Below, in pieces: positions 27,188-34,735 of a stretch of DNA of 64,000 nucleotides (position 1 is the stretch's first letter; each line of letters begins with the position of its first letter). The position numbers and the translations under genes were made by a program. Source of the DNA: Pseudomonas mendocina (GTDB lineage Bacteria > Pseudomonadota > Gammaproteobacteria > Pseudomonadales > Pseudomonadaceae); the NCBI RefSeq assembly GCF_003008615.1, contig NZ_CP027657.1, forward strand, positions 2,418,001 to 2,482,000, in the 5' to 3' direction. The notes under the pieces were generated by a model that was given only the letters and a program-made list of their open reading frames with translations, did not search any database and was not told the DNA's origin.

Positions 27188-28490
27188 CGTCGAGCATCTC
27201 CTTGAACAGTGTGAGTTCGTCGTGCAGCACGCCCCGCCAGTGATTGGCTTCGTCTTCGCCGAGGCGCAGGGCGTCGTGGTCGAGCTTGGCGTTGAGCCAG
27301 TTGCCGAAGCGCTTGCTGGCCTGCTCCGGCCAGTCGCGCCACAGGTGGGTGCTTTTGAACGCTTCATCATCCTGAGCGCGCAGCGGGTCGAGCCAATGCC
27401 GTTCGCTGTCGTCCAGGCGGCAGTCGGCGTGCGCACTCCAGCCGGCGGCCAGCTCGCCGTTGCGGTTGGCTTCGAGCAGAGCGGCGGCGTACTGGTGGCA
27501 GGCATCGCTGATTTCGCCGAGCAGGCGCGCGCGTTTGCGACGAATCTGCCAATTGTTGTGGCTGGTATCGCGCAAGAAGTGCTGCAACTCGGCCACGCGT
27601 GCGCGCAGGGCTTTGTCGTTGCGGTAGATAAACTCGAACGCCGAGTCGCGGCGTAGGGGCGGGCGCAGGTCGAGGGTGCGCCATTGCGGCGGCAGCGAGG
27701 CGAGCAGCCAGTTTTCGCCGTAGCGCTCGCTGTTGAGTTGGCTGATGTTCTGCGGTTTTGTGCCGCCGAACTTCTGGATCGCCAGGTCGAGGTATTCGCA
27801 GTATCCATGCGGGTGCGGCTGTTTTGCTTTGCGTGCATCGCGCGCCGCCTTGGCGGCTTCGCCGAAGCGATCCTCGCGCATGCGCTGTTGCACGCGGTGC
27901 ACCAGGCTGGTGGGAAACAGCGGCGCCAGCAGGTGGTAGCTGCCATCCGGCAAGGGGAAGTAGACCTGTTTGGCCAGCGTATGGGAGGCCGGCGTGCCAC
28001 GGCTTTCGGTGATGGCGGCAAAGCTGGCGCGCCAGGTTTCGGCCTGCTCGGCGTCGTCACTGAGAGCGGCAAGCAGGTCGGCATCGTGCTCCAGCATGCG
28101 TTGCAGCAAAGTCCGGCCTGCGTGTTCCAGCTTGAGGAGCTTGAACACGTCCAGCGCTGCTGCGTTGCCCACCACGTCATCGTCCCACTGCCCTGCCAGG
28201 CAATGGCTGGACACCAGCCCCGGCAGATCGAGCGCGGGCGGCGGGGCATGCAGGTTGCTGCCACGGGCGTCGGGGTGGATGGGCTTGAGGGTGTGAGTGG
28301 CGAGCTGGATCTGCGCCACGCGCCGTGCGGCATCGGCGAGCCAGGCGTCTGGCTGGTGGGCTTCGAGCAGTGGCTGGCGCTTGGGATCATCGTCGGCCAG
28401 CTTGTCGAGCTTGGCCTGTAGGCGGGTGTGGATGAAGGTGTGGATCAGATCGCGCAGGGCGGCTGATTCGGCTGTGCTCTTCGTCGCCAT
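27174..28490 (-). CDS. cas8f: Cas8f (Csy1) large subunit
   Basis: PAM-recognising large subunit of the Csy complex (I-F PAM: CC on the protospacer strand). The 438 residues include AARRVAQIQLATHTLKPIHP, AKQVYFPLPDGSYHLLAPLF and the conserved YCEYLDLAIQKFGGTKPQNI, typical of Csy1. Translation signals are strong (AGGAGG 6 nt before ATG). It is separated from hipA by an unusual 326-bp gap. Its own promoter seems to be there, next to a site matched by a crRNA-like element. Confidence 0.95.
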   Translation of the reverse strand: MATKSTAESAALRDLIHTFIHTRLQAKLDKLADDDPKRQPLLEAHQPDAWLADAARRVAQIQLATHTLKPIHPDARGSNLHAPPPALDLPGLVSSHCLAGQWDDDVVGNAAALDVFKLLKLEHAGRTLLQRMLEHDADLLAALSDDAEQAETWRASFAAITESRGTPASHTLAKQVYFPLPDGSYHLLAPLFPTSLVHRVQQRMREDRFGEAAKAARDARKAKQPHPHGYCEYLDLAIQKFGGTKPQNISQLNSERYGENWLLASLPPQWRTLDLRPPLRRDSAFEFIYRNDKALRARVAELQHFLRDTSHNNWQIRRKRARLLGEISDACHQYAAALLEANRNGELAAGWSAHADCRLDDSERHWLDPLRAQDDEAFKSTHLWRDWPEQASKRFGNWLNAKLDHDALRLGEDEANHWRGVLHDELTLFKEMLDDGRA

Positions 28491-28581
28491 GGAACCTCCT
28501 GTTTAGGCGAAAGCATGCGAGTCTCGGAGGGACTGCCTGTCCTCGGAGTGGCTGTGCCATCATCTTGATGGCTGCCTGGAT

Positions 28582-28609
28582 AGGCTAGTGCAGATTGAAC
28601 AGCGTGCAA
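28582..28609 (-). promoter_or_regulatory. candidate promoter of the csy operon
   Basis: On the minus strand, TTGCAC (28609-28604), 16 bp spacing and TAGCCT (28587-28582) make a plausible sigma70 promoter. Transcription would start near 28575, leaving an 85-nt leader before csy1. An A/T-rich tract directly upstream (28617-28640) could act as an UP element; it is part of the site matched by the crRNA-like element. Prediction by eye only. Confidence 0.4.
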
Positions 28610-28622
28610 GTTCTGTCTTTTT

Positions 28623-28650
28623 CAAAAACAAAAAGGTGCAAATCAATAGG
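28623..28650 (-). promoter_or_regulatory. PAM-flanked target of the crRNA-like element upstream of csy1
   Basis: The minus strand reads CC (28650-28649), then TATTGATTTGCACC. The pseudo-spacer at 28692 reads TATTGCTTTGCGCC. Over 22 positions, 18 match; mismatches are at 6, 12, 16 and 18, and positions 6, 12 and 18 are those not paired in Csy/Cascade R-loops. Pairing stops at position 23, which should allow binding but not Cas2-3 cleavage. The site lies between the candidate csy promoter and the element itself, so a bound complex could repress either or both. Confidence 0.75.
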
Positions 28651-28663
28651 TGAACTATTCTGA

Positions 28664-28745
28664 GCAAACTACCGTTCAGGTAGCTCAGAAATATTGCTTT
28701 GCGCCTATATGTTCCGTTTTGACTGCTGAGTAAGCAGCCTCATGT
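28664..28745 (+). ncRNA. crRNA-like regulatory RNA (degenerate repeat-spacer-repeat, CreR/CreA-type)
   Basis: Lies opposite in strand to all cas genes, between hipA and csy1. Pseudo-repeat 1 (28664-28691) matches the array repeat at 20 of 28 bases; stem CTACC-GTTCA-GGTAG has the G-C pair replaced by A-T on both sides, and the last 10 bases, including the 8-nt handle CTCAGAAA, are exact. Pseudo-repeat 2 (28718-28745) has stem CTGCT-GAGTA-AGCAG, again with a compensated pair, and is conserved only up to the Cas6f cleavage point. The pseudo-spacer (28692-28717) is 26 nt, exactly one 6-nt Cas7f segment shorter than normal 32. A weak -10 (TATTCT, 28656-28661) could start the RNA at pseudo-repeat 1. 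Small RNAs of this design (CreA, CreR) are known to guide Cascade to repress toxin or cas promoters in other subtypes. Confidence 0.8.
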
Positions 28746-28813
28746 AAAGAAATCGCCGTTTTCTTTATGCGTCGGGCATTACGTGTAAAGAAAACGGCGT
28801 TTCTTTTACACGT
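28745..28813. repeat. Two related palindromes between hipA and the crRNA-like element
   Basis: Palindrome 1: TAAAGAAA (28745-28752), 7-nt loop, TTTCTTTA (28760-28767). Palindrome 2: ACGTGTAAA (28781-28789), 15-nt centre, TTTACACGT (28805-28813). They share the block GTAAAGAAA with a CGCCG/CGGCG centre, and the centres are 41 bp apart. They may be paired operators of an unknown regulator or transcript 3' ends (hipA on minus, the small RNA on plus). Neither has a clear T tract. Confidence 0.55.
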
Positions 28814-28816
28814 TGT

Positions 28817-30103
28817 CTATTGCAGCCGAGCGGCCTGCTCCGCCACCAGCGCCCGAATCGCCCGCAGGCAACGCATCTCGCCGGCAAAGGTGGCGCGCAG
28901 CTCCGGGCGTTCGGCTGCCAGTTCGGCATTTTCCCGCTCTGTTTGTGCCAGCAATTCATCGGCGTGCGCGGCGATGCGCTCCTGCATGCGCTGCAACTGC
29001 GCATTGGCCGGGGAGCGTTTCAGGCCCAACGCTTCAGCGGCGTCGAGCAGGTGCTGGCGGTCGATATGTGCGAGGCGCGACTCGCCAAGGATCGGCCAGG
29101 CCAGGGTGGTCGCTTGCGGCCAGCGATCCTGATCGAAGGCGCGGGTTTCGTAGACGGCGGTACTCAACAGGTCATAGAACGGCGACAACTGCTGACCGCG
29201 TGAGCCGACCAGAAAGCTGATGTTCTTCAGGTGAGCGTCGGTATTGCCGATCAGCACGTTGAACAGCAGCCAGTTGAACAGGCGAGTACGGGTGACTGCC
29301 GGGGCAATGGTCAGCCCCAGTAGCTGAACCAGGCGTTCGATACTGCCGGCCTGGTACTTGAAATGACGATCCAGGCCGAGCATCTGGCAGGCGTCGATGC
29401 TGTGCAGGCGTTGCCAGGTTTCGCCCTGTGCCTGGCGGTCGAAGCGTTCGATCAGGTAGACCGGCTGGGGCACGTAATGACGGCTGACACCGGGCACGGC
29501 AAGGCCGACGCGGGCGGCCAGGCGCATGCAGAACCATTCGTTGACCACCGAGTGGGCGAAGGCTGGCTCGGGGTGATCCGGTTTGAGGATATGCGTCGAG
29601 GGGGCCGCGCCGACCGGTTCGTACAACTGGCCGGCCTTGAGCACCACGGCCAGCTTGTGTTGGGCGCCGGCCAGGGACATGCGCTTGTGAGCTTCGTGGG
29701 TCAGCGGCAGGCGCGGCATGGCTGCGATGCGTCTGGCCAGTGCTTCGTCCGTCAGGACGCGCAGCTCGCCTTTCGGCAGCGCTTCGCCCGGCGGCAGCAG
29801 GGTCAGTGAGCCGGCCGATTCGGCGCCGTAGTACGCCAGCAGAGCGAAGGCGTCGCTGGCTTCCAGACGAGCATCGGCAGCCAGCAACTGGCGCTGGCCT
29901 TCCTCGGGCAACAGGTTGTCGAAGTACCACTGCACCGGACGCTGGCTGCTGTTGTCGAGGATGGTGCCCTGTGCCCGTGGCAGGTTCGGGCACAGGTCGA
30001 AAGCGCCCCAGTCGTCCGCATAGCGGAAGCTCCATACGCCATTGTCGTCGTAGAGATGCCCCACCAGGCGATCACCGATCCAGGCCAGCAGCTCGCGCTT
30101 CAT
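28817..30103 (-). CDS. hipA: HipA-family serine/threonine kinase toxin
   Basis: HipA toxins phosphorylate aminoacyl-tRNA synthetases (GltX in E. coli) and stop growth. The 428 residues have all kinase landmarks: S143 in MSLAGAQHK (equivalent of the autophosphorylated S150), K174 in HILKP, catalytic D289 in IGNTDAHLKN, metal-binding D311 in PFYDLLS. So the toxin looks active. Its start overlaps the hipB stop by 4 bp (ATGA), the normal antitoxin-toxin order. It sits between cas2-3 and cas8f on the same strand, which is not the usual I-F layout. Confidence 0.93.
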   Translation of the reverse strand: MKRELLAWIGDRLVGHLYDDNGVWSFRYADDWGAFDLCPNLPRAQGTILDNSSQRPVQWYFDNLLPEEGQRQLLAADARLEASDAFALLAYYGAESAGSLTLLPPGEALPKGELRVLTDEALARRIAAMPRLPLTHEAHKRMSLAGAQHKLAVVLKAGQLYEPVGAAPSTHILKPDHPEPAFAHSVVNEWFCMRLAARVGLAVPGVSRHYVPQPVYLIERFDRQAQGETWQRLHSIDACQMLGLDRHFKYQAGSIERLVQLLGLTIAPAVTRTRLFNWLLFNVLIGNTDAHLKNISFLVGSRGQQLSPFYDLLSTAVYETRAFDQDRWPQATTLAWPILGESRLAHIDRQHLLDAAEALGLKRSPANAQLQRMQERIAAHADELLAQTERENAELAAERPELRATFAGEMRCLRAIRALVAEQAARLQ

Positions 30104-30351
30104 GCTTCAGGTTCACCGGGCAGTTTTTCCACTTCATCCGGCAGATCGACGATCAACCTCAGTCCGAGGCCATCGAGCACCTGGAACAGTTTGCCCCACT
30201 GCACGCTCTCGCTACCGCGCTCGACCTTGCCAAGGAAGTTTTCGCTGACGCCAATGCTGCCGGCGGCGTCATCCTGGCGGATGTTCTGTGCCTTGCGTGC
30301 CCGGCGTATCAACTCGCCCAGTTCGGCCGCGCTCTTGAGTGTGGTTTGCAT
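30100..30351 (-). CDS. hipB: HipB-family antitoxin, XRE-type repressor
   Basis: An 83-residue Cro/XRE helix-turn-helix protein (LGELIRRARKAQNIRQDDAA, GVSENFLGKVERGSES), followed by a short hydrophobic segment (LFQVLDGLGLRLIVDLP) and an acidic tail. It should neutralise HipA and repress its own promoter by binding the three palindromes between 30359 and 30475. One of these lies 7 bp upstream of its start codon. Confidence 0.9.
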   Translation of the reverse strand: MQTTLKSAAELGELIRRARKAQNIRQDDAAGSIGVSENFLGKVERGSESVQWGKLFQVLDGLGLRLIVDLPDEVEKLPGEPEA

Positions 30352-30358
30352 ATTAAAT

Positions 30359-30374
30359 CCTCATGATCGTGAGG
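30359..30374. promoter_or_regulatory. HipB operator 1
   Basis: CCTCATGATCGTGAGG, a near-perfect 16-bp palindrome, 7 bp upstream of the hipB ATG. It would overlap the transcript start or ribosome-binding region. Confidence 0.75.
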
Positions 30375-30409
30375 AATTTGTCACGTAATACAGCGTGGAT
30401 CAAGTGAAT

Positions 30410-30425
30410 CCTCACGATTGTGAGG
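30410..30425. promoter_or_regulatory. HipB operator 2
   Basis: CCTCACGATTGTGAGG, embedded in the larger palindrome GAATCC...GGATTC (30406-30429). It is 51 bp from operator 1, about five helical turns, so dimers on both could meet on one DNA face. Confidence 0.75.
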
Positions 30426-30459
30426 ATTCTTGGGTTCTTCGCTCTGCCGCCAGTCATAT

Positions 30460-30475
30460 CCTTATGATCGTGAGG
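30460..30475. promoter_or_regulatory. HipB operator 3, abutting the cas2-3 stop codon
   Basis: CCTTATGATCGTGAGG, 50 bp from operator 2; its extended arm (ATCC...GGAT) reaches the cas2-3 stop (30477-30479). A repressor bound here could also hinder read-through from cas1-cas2-3 into hipBA and the csy genes. Confidence 0.7.
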
Positions 30476-30476
30476 A

Positions 30477-33400
30477 TTATCGACCACGCGTGAAACCCAG
30501 GGTCTCATGCCAGCGCCAGGTTTGGTCGGTCAAGGTGCCGCTGTCATTGCGCTGGCAGTCGAGGCTGATCTGCCCATAACGCATGGCGCAGGCGCGCAGA
30601 TTCAGGCCCTTGCGTTCGGCCAGAGTGGCCAGCTCCACTTCATAGCCGGCGTGCCCCCAGCGCTGAATACGTGGGCCGTATTGCAAGGGCAGGTCGCTCA
30701 GCAGGTTGTTCAATGGGCGCCAGGTGCCGTCCTCTTCGTCACGGTGGAAGGTGCAGGGTAGCTCGTCGTCACTGTCGGGCAGCAGGGCGTAATCGAGTTG
30801 CGGGCGGCCCTTGCGGAAGGGCTGCGCATGTTGCATCACGCCGCTCAAAGGCGCTGGCGTCTGCCACCAGAATGCTGCGGTCAGATCGACGTTGCTGGCG
30901 CCCATGCCGAGCAATTCGGCACGTAGGCGCGCATGTTCCAGATCCACCAGGCGGCTTTTCGGTTGCAGGGGACTGGCCTCGACGATGCGTGGCGCGGCGT
31001 CGATGGTGAGCATCTCGGCCGGTAGCAGTTCGCGCAGGTCATGGCTGGCCAGGCGCATGCTATCGCTCTCGAAACCGGGGCGGATGAACGCCTCTTTGCT
31101 GCCCTGCAAGGCCTTGAGGTTATGCGACAGCAGGTAAAGATTGTCGCCCTCGCAGGCGCCTGGGCGATGGCGACGGATGCGCCCGGCCAACTGGATGATC
31201 GAGCGCATGGATGAAGGCTCGACGATGGCCCAGTCGTAATCGTGGTCGCGGCCCACCTCGGCCACCGGCGAGGCGAGCACGACGAACAAGTGATCGGTCT
31301 CAGGGTAGCGAGCCAGGGCGTCGCGCACCGTGGGTTGGTCGAACACGGCCTGTGGCTCATGGCGGCGCAGCAGGCTGTCCAGTTGGCGCTCGATGGCCGA
31401 GCGCAGTAGCAGCGGGAAGCGCGAGTGGTAAACGCATAGATGCAGGCGCATGCCCTCGGGCGCGCCCTGGGCGTACAGCGCCTGGGCCAATTCGATCAGC
31501 GGGTCGACATTGGCCAGACGCAGCAGGCCGAAGCTGACGCGCCGACCATCACTGGCCGTGCTGTGATGGTGTTGATGCAGTTCGTTCATCCAGCCCGGTA
31601 GTTGCTGCGCCAGCTCGGCGCAGATGGCCGGGCGTTCCTTGCTGCTGGCGCTGACTGGAACGATACGGGCGCGGCGGCGCACCGGTTGTTTACTCAGAGG
31701 GGTCAGGCGCTTGTCGATGAAAGCGCTGTGTTGCGCCGCGAAGCCGTCGCCATCGACCTGTAGCGAGGCGCTGCAGGCGAATTCGTCGAACCAGGCGCAG
31801 CAGATGTCTGCCGAGGTACCGGGTTCGCCACGATGTCGGCGATAGGCGGTGCGCCCGGCACTGTAAGCCTCGAACAAGGCACGCACCAGTGCCGGTGGCA
31901 GGGTGGCCGATGACACCAGTACGCGGCTGCCGAGCAACCCGGCCCAGTGCACCAGGCGGGTGAGGGCAGGTAGGTCGGCCAGGTCGAAGTCGTCTGGTTC
32001 GTCCAGGATCAGGTCGGAGGTGAGCAGACGTAGCATCGGTGCGATCTGCCGACCGCCCCGAGTGCTTTCGCAGGCTGGGATCAGGTGATCGACAGTACAG
32101 GCCAGGACGGGTGCGCTGACCAGCTTGTGCACCAGCGGATCGTGCTGCAGCCAGTCCTTGAGCGGGCCGTCTTCCAGGTTGGCTTCGTAGTGCACATGGC
32201 CATTGTCCAGTAGGTTCGCCAGCGACTCGCTACCCTGCGCTGCAGCCTGTCGCGCCCTGGCGCTCAGCTCGAACAGCTCGCGTACCGCCGTGCCGCCGAC
32301 GCGGATGGCCAGGTCGTCTTCGTCCAGGCCGAGCTTTTCCCGGTAAGCCTCACCGGTCTGCAAGGTGAGGGTGCGCAGGCCGAGGGCGATGGAGAAGCGT
32401 GCACCGCGCTCCGGGTCGGCCAGGGCATAGAGAATTCGACCATTGGCCAGGGTCTTGCCGCAGCCGGTGGAGGCCAGGTTGATGCCGAAGAAGCCCTGCC
32501 GCCTGGCGGCGTCTCGCAGACCACAGGCCAGGTCGAAGGCTCTGTCCTGCCAGCGGAAGCGCTCGTCCGTGACGCGGCGTTTGAAACCCTTGTGCCGGGC
32601 GATGCGTGGCAGGCTGCGTTCCAGGCGTGGCAACAGGCCGACGATGCGCCGGGCGCCTTGAGCGACGCCGAGCAGGTGTTCATCGAGGCGTTGTTTCAAC
32701 GCACCGCTCTTGTCCGTGTTGGCATGGGCGGGGAAGTTGGGATCGCCGAGGCGGGCATCGCTTGGCAGGCTGGAGTAGTGGTGGTCGGCGAGCATCAGCA
32801 CCAGACGCGACAGGTGCATGGCGTAAGGATCGACCAGCCACTGCGGCGCGTTTTGCAGCAGCCCGGGGCGCTCCAGCATGGTCTGGGCACAGGCCGCGAC
32901 ACGTTTGCTCCAGGTGGCGCTGGAAAATGGCAGATGACCGGATGGGAACTGCCAGCAGGCGGCCTTTTCCGCCGCACTGGAGTCCGGGCGTGCACCGCAC
33001 CAGTCGGGCTTTATCGGCGCTGGCAGCAGTTTCAGCCCTGCTGCCGGGAGTTTGCCGCTGGGCAGGCGGTGATGACTGACGATCAACCAACCGATCACCT
33101 GGGCCAGGGGTGGCAGATGCCGTTGCATGAAGGGGCTGGGCTGAGTTTGTTCATGATCGGCGCGCAGGCGGGCGAACCAATCGGCATCGCCCTCGACCAG
33201 TCGTTGCAGCCAGTCCGCATCGTTGGCGCCGCTGCCGACGAAGGCCTCGAACAGGCGCAGCGATACCCATTCGTGGCGGTAGGCATCGGCCAGCGGCCCC
33301 TTGCCGCGCAGCTTGGCCTGGAAGGCGGTGTTGGCCTTGCCGATGTCGTGGAACAACGCCGCCATCTGTGCCAGCAGTTTGATGTCTTCGGCGCTGTGCC

Positions 33401-33716
33401 AGTCGTTCTCGTCATCCTTGCGCAGCACGTCGCGGCGGGTGGTGTTGGTCGGCACCGCGCCCTGGGTGTTGAAGCGGCTGGCGTCGCCGACGATCCACAA
33501 CAGTTCGCTGTGATCCTTGCCGCGTATCCAGTGGCAGGCCACGGCGGTGTTGCGTCGGGCAGTCTTCTTCAAAAGCTTGCGCAAGGTATCCAGCCCCGCC
33601 TGGGTGATCGGTGTCTGCCAGGTGCGTTCGCCCCGGCGTTCGGCGAACTGATCGAGGAGGCGCCGGCTTTCCACCAGTGCGCGTTTGTCGCACTGGCTGA
33701 TCAGCAATACGTTCAT
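30477..33716 (-). CDS. cas3f: Cas2-Cas3 fusion (subtype I-F helicase-nuclease)
   Basis: The I-F hallmark fusion, 1079 residues. Residues 1-95 form the Cas2 domain (MNVLLISQCDKRALVESRR). The HD nuclease follows (ALFHDIGKANTAFQAKL, H123/D124). The SF2 helicase has Walker A STGCGKTLANGRILYAL near residue 415, the DEAD-like LILDEPDDFDL near 573, SSATLP and motif VI GRIRRHRPG. It acts both in target degradation and, with Cas1, in spacer acquisition. Its start overlaps the cas1 stop (ATGA). Its stop is followed directly by the HipB operator region rather than by cas8f. Confidence 0.96.
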   Translation of the reverse strand: MNVLLISQCDKRALVESRRLLDQFAERRGERTWQTPITQAGLDTLRKLLKKTARRNTAVACHWIRGKDHSELLWIVGDASRFNTQGAVPTNTTRRDVLRKDDENDWHSAEDIKLLAQMAALFHDIGKANTAFQAKLRGKGPLADAYRHEWVSLRLFEAFVGSGANDADWLQRLVEGDADWFARLRADHEQTQPSPFMQRHLPPLAQVIGWLIVSHHRLPSGKLPAAGLKLLPAPIKPDWCGARPDSSAAEKAACWQFPSGHLPFSSATWSKRVAACAQTMLERPGLLQNAPQWLVDPYAMHLSRLVLMLADHHYSSLPSDARLGDPNFPAHANTDKSGALKQRLDEHLLGVAQGARRIVGLLPRLERSLPRIARHKGFKRRVTDERFRWQDRAFDLACGLRDAARRQGFFGINLASTGCGKTLANGRILYALADPERGARFSIALGLRTLTLQTGEAYREKLGLDEDDLAIRVGGTAVRELFELSARARQAAAQGSESLANLLDNGHVHYEANLEDGPLKDWLQHDPLVHKLVSAPVLACTVDHLIPACESTRGGRQIAPMLRLLTSDLILDEPDDFDLADLPALTRLVHWAGLLGSRVLVSSATLPPALVRALFEAYSAGRTAYRRHRGEPGTSADICCAWFDEFACSASLQVDGDGFAAQHSAFIDKRLTPLSKQPVRRRARIVPVSASSKERPAICAELAQQLPGWMNELHQHHHSTASDGRRVSFGLLRLANVDPLIELAQALYAQGAPEGMRLHLCVYHSRFPLLLRSAIERQLDSLLRRHEPQAVFDQPTVRDALARYPETDHLFVVLASPVAEVGRDHDYDWAIVEPSSMRSIIQLAGRIRRHRPGACEGDNLYLLSHNLKALQGSKEAFIRPGFESDSMRLASHDLRELLPAEMLTIDAAPRIVEASPLQPKSRLVDLEHARLRAELLGMGASNVDLTAAFWWQTPAPLSGVMQHAQPFRKGRPQLDYALLPDSDDELPCTFHRDEEDGTWRPLNNLLSDLPLQYGPRIQRWGHAGYEVELATLAERKGLNLRACAMRYGQISLDCQRNDSGTLTDQTWRWHETLGFTRGR

Positions 33717-34681
33717 GCGCCAACCTGCTCGGCCACGGCCTTGAGGGTGTCGATCATGAGGTCCAGTGATTCGCCGCGGGTGAGGTTCTCGATACAGGCC
33801 TGGCGAAATTCCTGCTCCTCATCGCCACGCACGGCGCTGACGAAGGCTTGCGGCAGGATGGTGGCGTCCTTGACCAGATCGGCCACGTCGAACACCAGGC
33901 CACCGCGCCGCGTCTTGCCGTGCAGCACGGCCAGGCCGTGAGGGATGCCCAGCACCCAGGTGGCGCTGGCGGCCAGGCCGTAGGCCAGGTAGTTGCCGTG
34001 GTCGAGGAAGCGGTTGGCCGGATCGCTACCGCTGCCTTTCTTGGCGCGAGTGAAATCGCCATAGCTGACGGCACGCGCGGCGAGGGCGAACAGTTGCTTG
34101 CTCAGGCGGGCTTCTTCGGTAAGCAGGAAGGTGTTGTCCGGTGCCGCCACGATGGCGCGCTGCGAAGTTTCGAGGGCGTTCTCCAGGGCGGCGGCATCGA
34201 TCTGGAAACCGGCATCCTTCAGTGGCCGGCTGTTCAGCCAGCCCTGACGGATACGTTGCAACCGTGCCAGTTGAAAGGCCTTGGCCGCCTCCAGGCGCTG
34301 GTCATCGTCGAACCAGAATTTCACCCACTTCTGCAGATATTCCGTCGGGCGATATTCGCTTTGCGGCGTGAACCAGGCCACCTCCACATCCATCTCGTTG
34401 GCCGAGAACAGTGGTGTGCCGCCCCCGCCGCAGAAACCTACCAGCACGCCGGCCTTGGCCAGCTCACGCATCGCCGCCTGGGTGATCGAAGTGCCGGTAC
34501 CGAGCAGGATGGTGGTGGTGTTGGCGATGGGGATATTCCAGTACAGCGATTGCTTGCCTGCATCGGTGACGTACTCCACCCGCCCACCGTTGACCAGCAC
34601 CCGGCAGTGCTGCAGGTAGTAGAGATTGGCGCGCTTGGAGTGGAGGATGGTCTTGAGGTCGGAGGGGCTGATGTCGTCCAT
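33713..34681 (-). CDS. cas1: Cas1 integrase (subtype I-F)
   Basis: Integrates new spacers with the Cas2 domain of Cas2-3 and IHF. At 322 residues from the ATG at 34681 (MDDISPSDLKT, GGGAG upstream), the numbering equals P. aeruginosa Cas1: E190 (LLTEEARLSK), H254 (AVLHGKTRRG), D265 and D268 (LVFDVADLVKD). All catalytic residues are intact, so adaptation should work. An in-frame ATG at 34699 is less likely. Array 2 lies directly upstream and is read in the same direction. Confidence 0.96.
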   Translation of the reverse strand: MDDISPSDLKTILHSKRANLYYLQHCRVLVNGGRVEYVTDAGKQSLYWNIPIANTTTILLGTGTSITQAAMRELAKAGVLVGFCGGGGTPLFSANEMDVEVAWFTPQSEYRPTEYLQKWVKFWFDDDQRLEAAKAFQLARLQRIRQGWLNSRPLKDAGFQIDAAALENALETSQRAIVAAPDNTFLLTEEARLSKQLFALAARAVSYGDFTRAKKGSGSDPANRFLDHGNYLAYGLAASATWVLGIPHGLAVLHGKTRRGGLVFDVADLVKDATILPQAFVSAVRGDEEQEFRQACIENLTRGESLDLMIDTLKAVAEQVGA

Positions 34682-34735
34682 GAAGGGCTCCCAGGGCAAT
34701 GCTGGCAGTTAAGCCCTTTTGATCCGAGGTGCCAA

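Noticed and set aside
27188..28390. Long N-terminal extension of the cas5f frame
   Set aside because: The extension is the +1 shadow of cas8f; normal Cas5f starts at 27187 and has 324 residues.
28781..28813. Palindrome 2 as a classical terminator of hipA
   Set aside because: It has no T tract after the stem on the minus strand; kept only as a dyad of unknown role.
28817..28825. CTATTGCAG at the hipA stop codon as a second target of the pseudo-spacer
   Set aside because: Only six bases match and the PAM position is not CC.
30352..30476. Possibility that the crRNA-like element targets the hipBA promoter, as CreA does for CreT
   Set aside because: I found no match to the first 8 pseudo-spacer bases with a CC PAM in the hipB upstream region; the good match is next to csy1.
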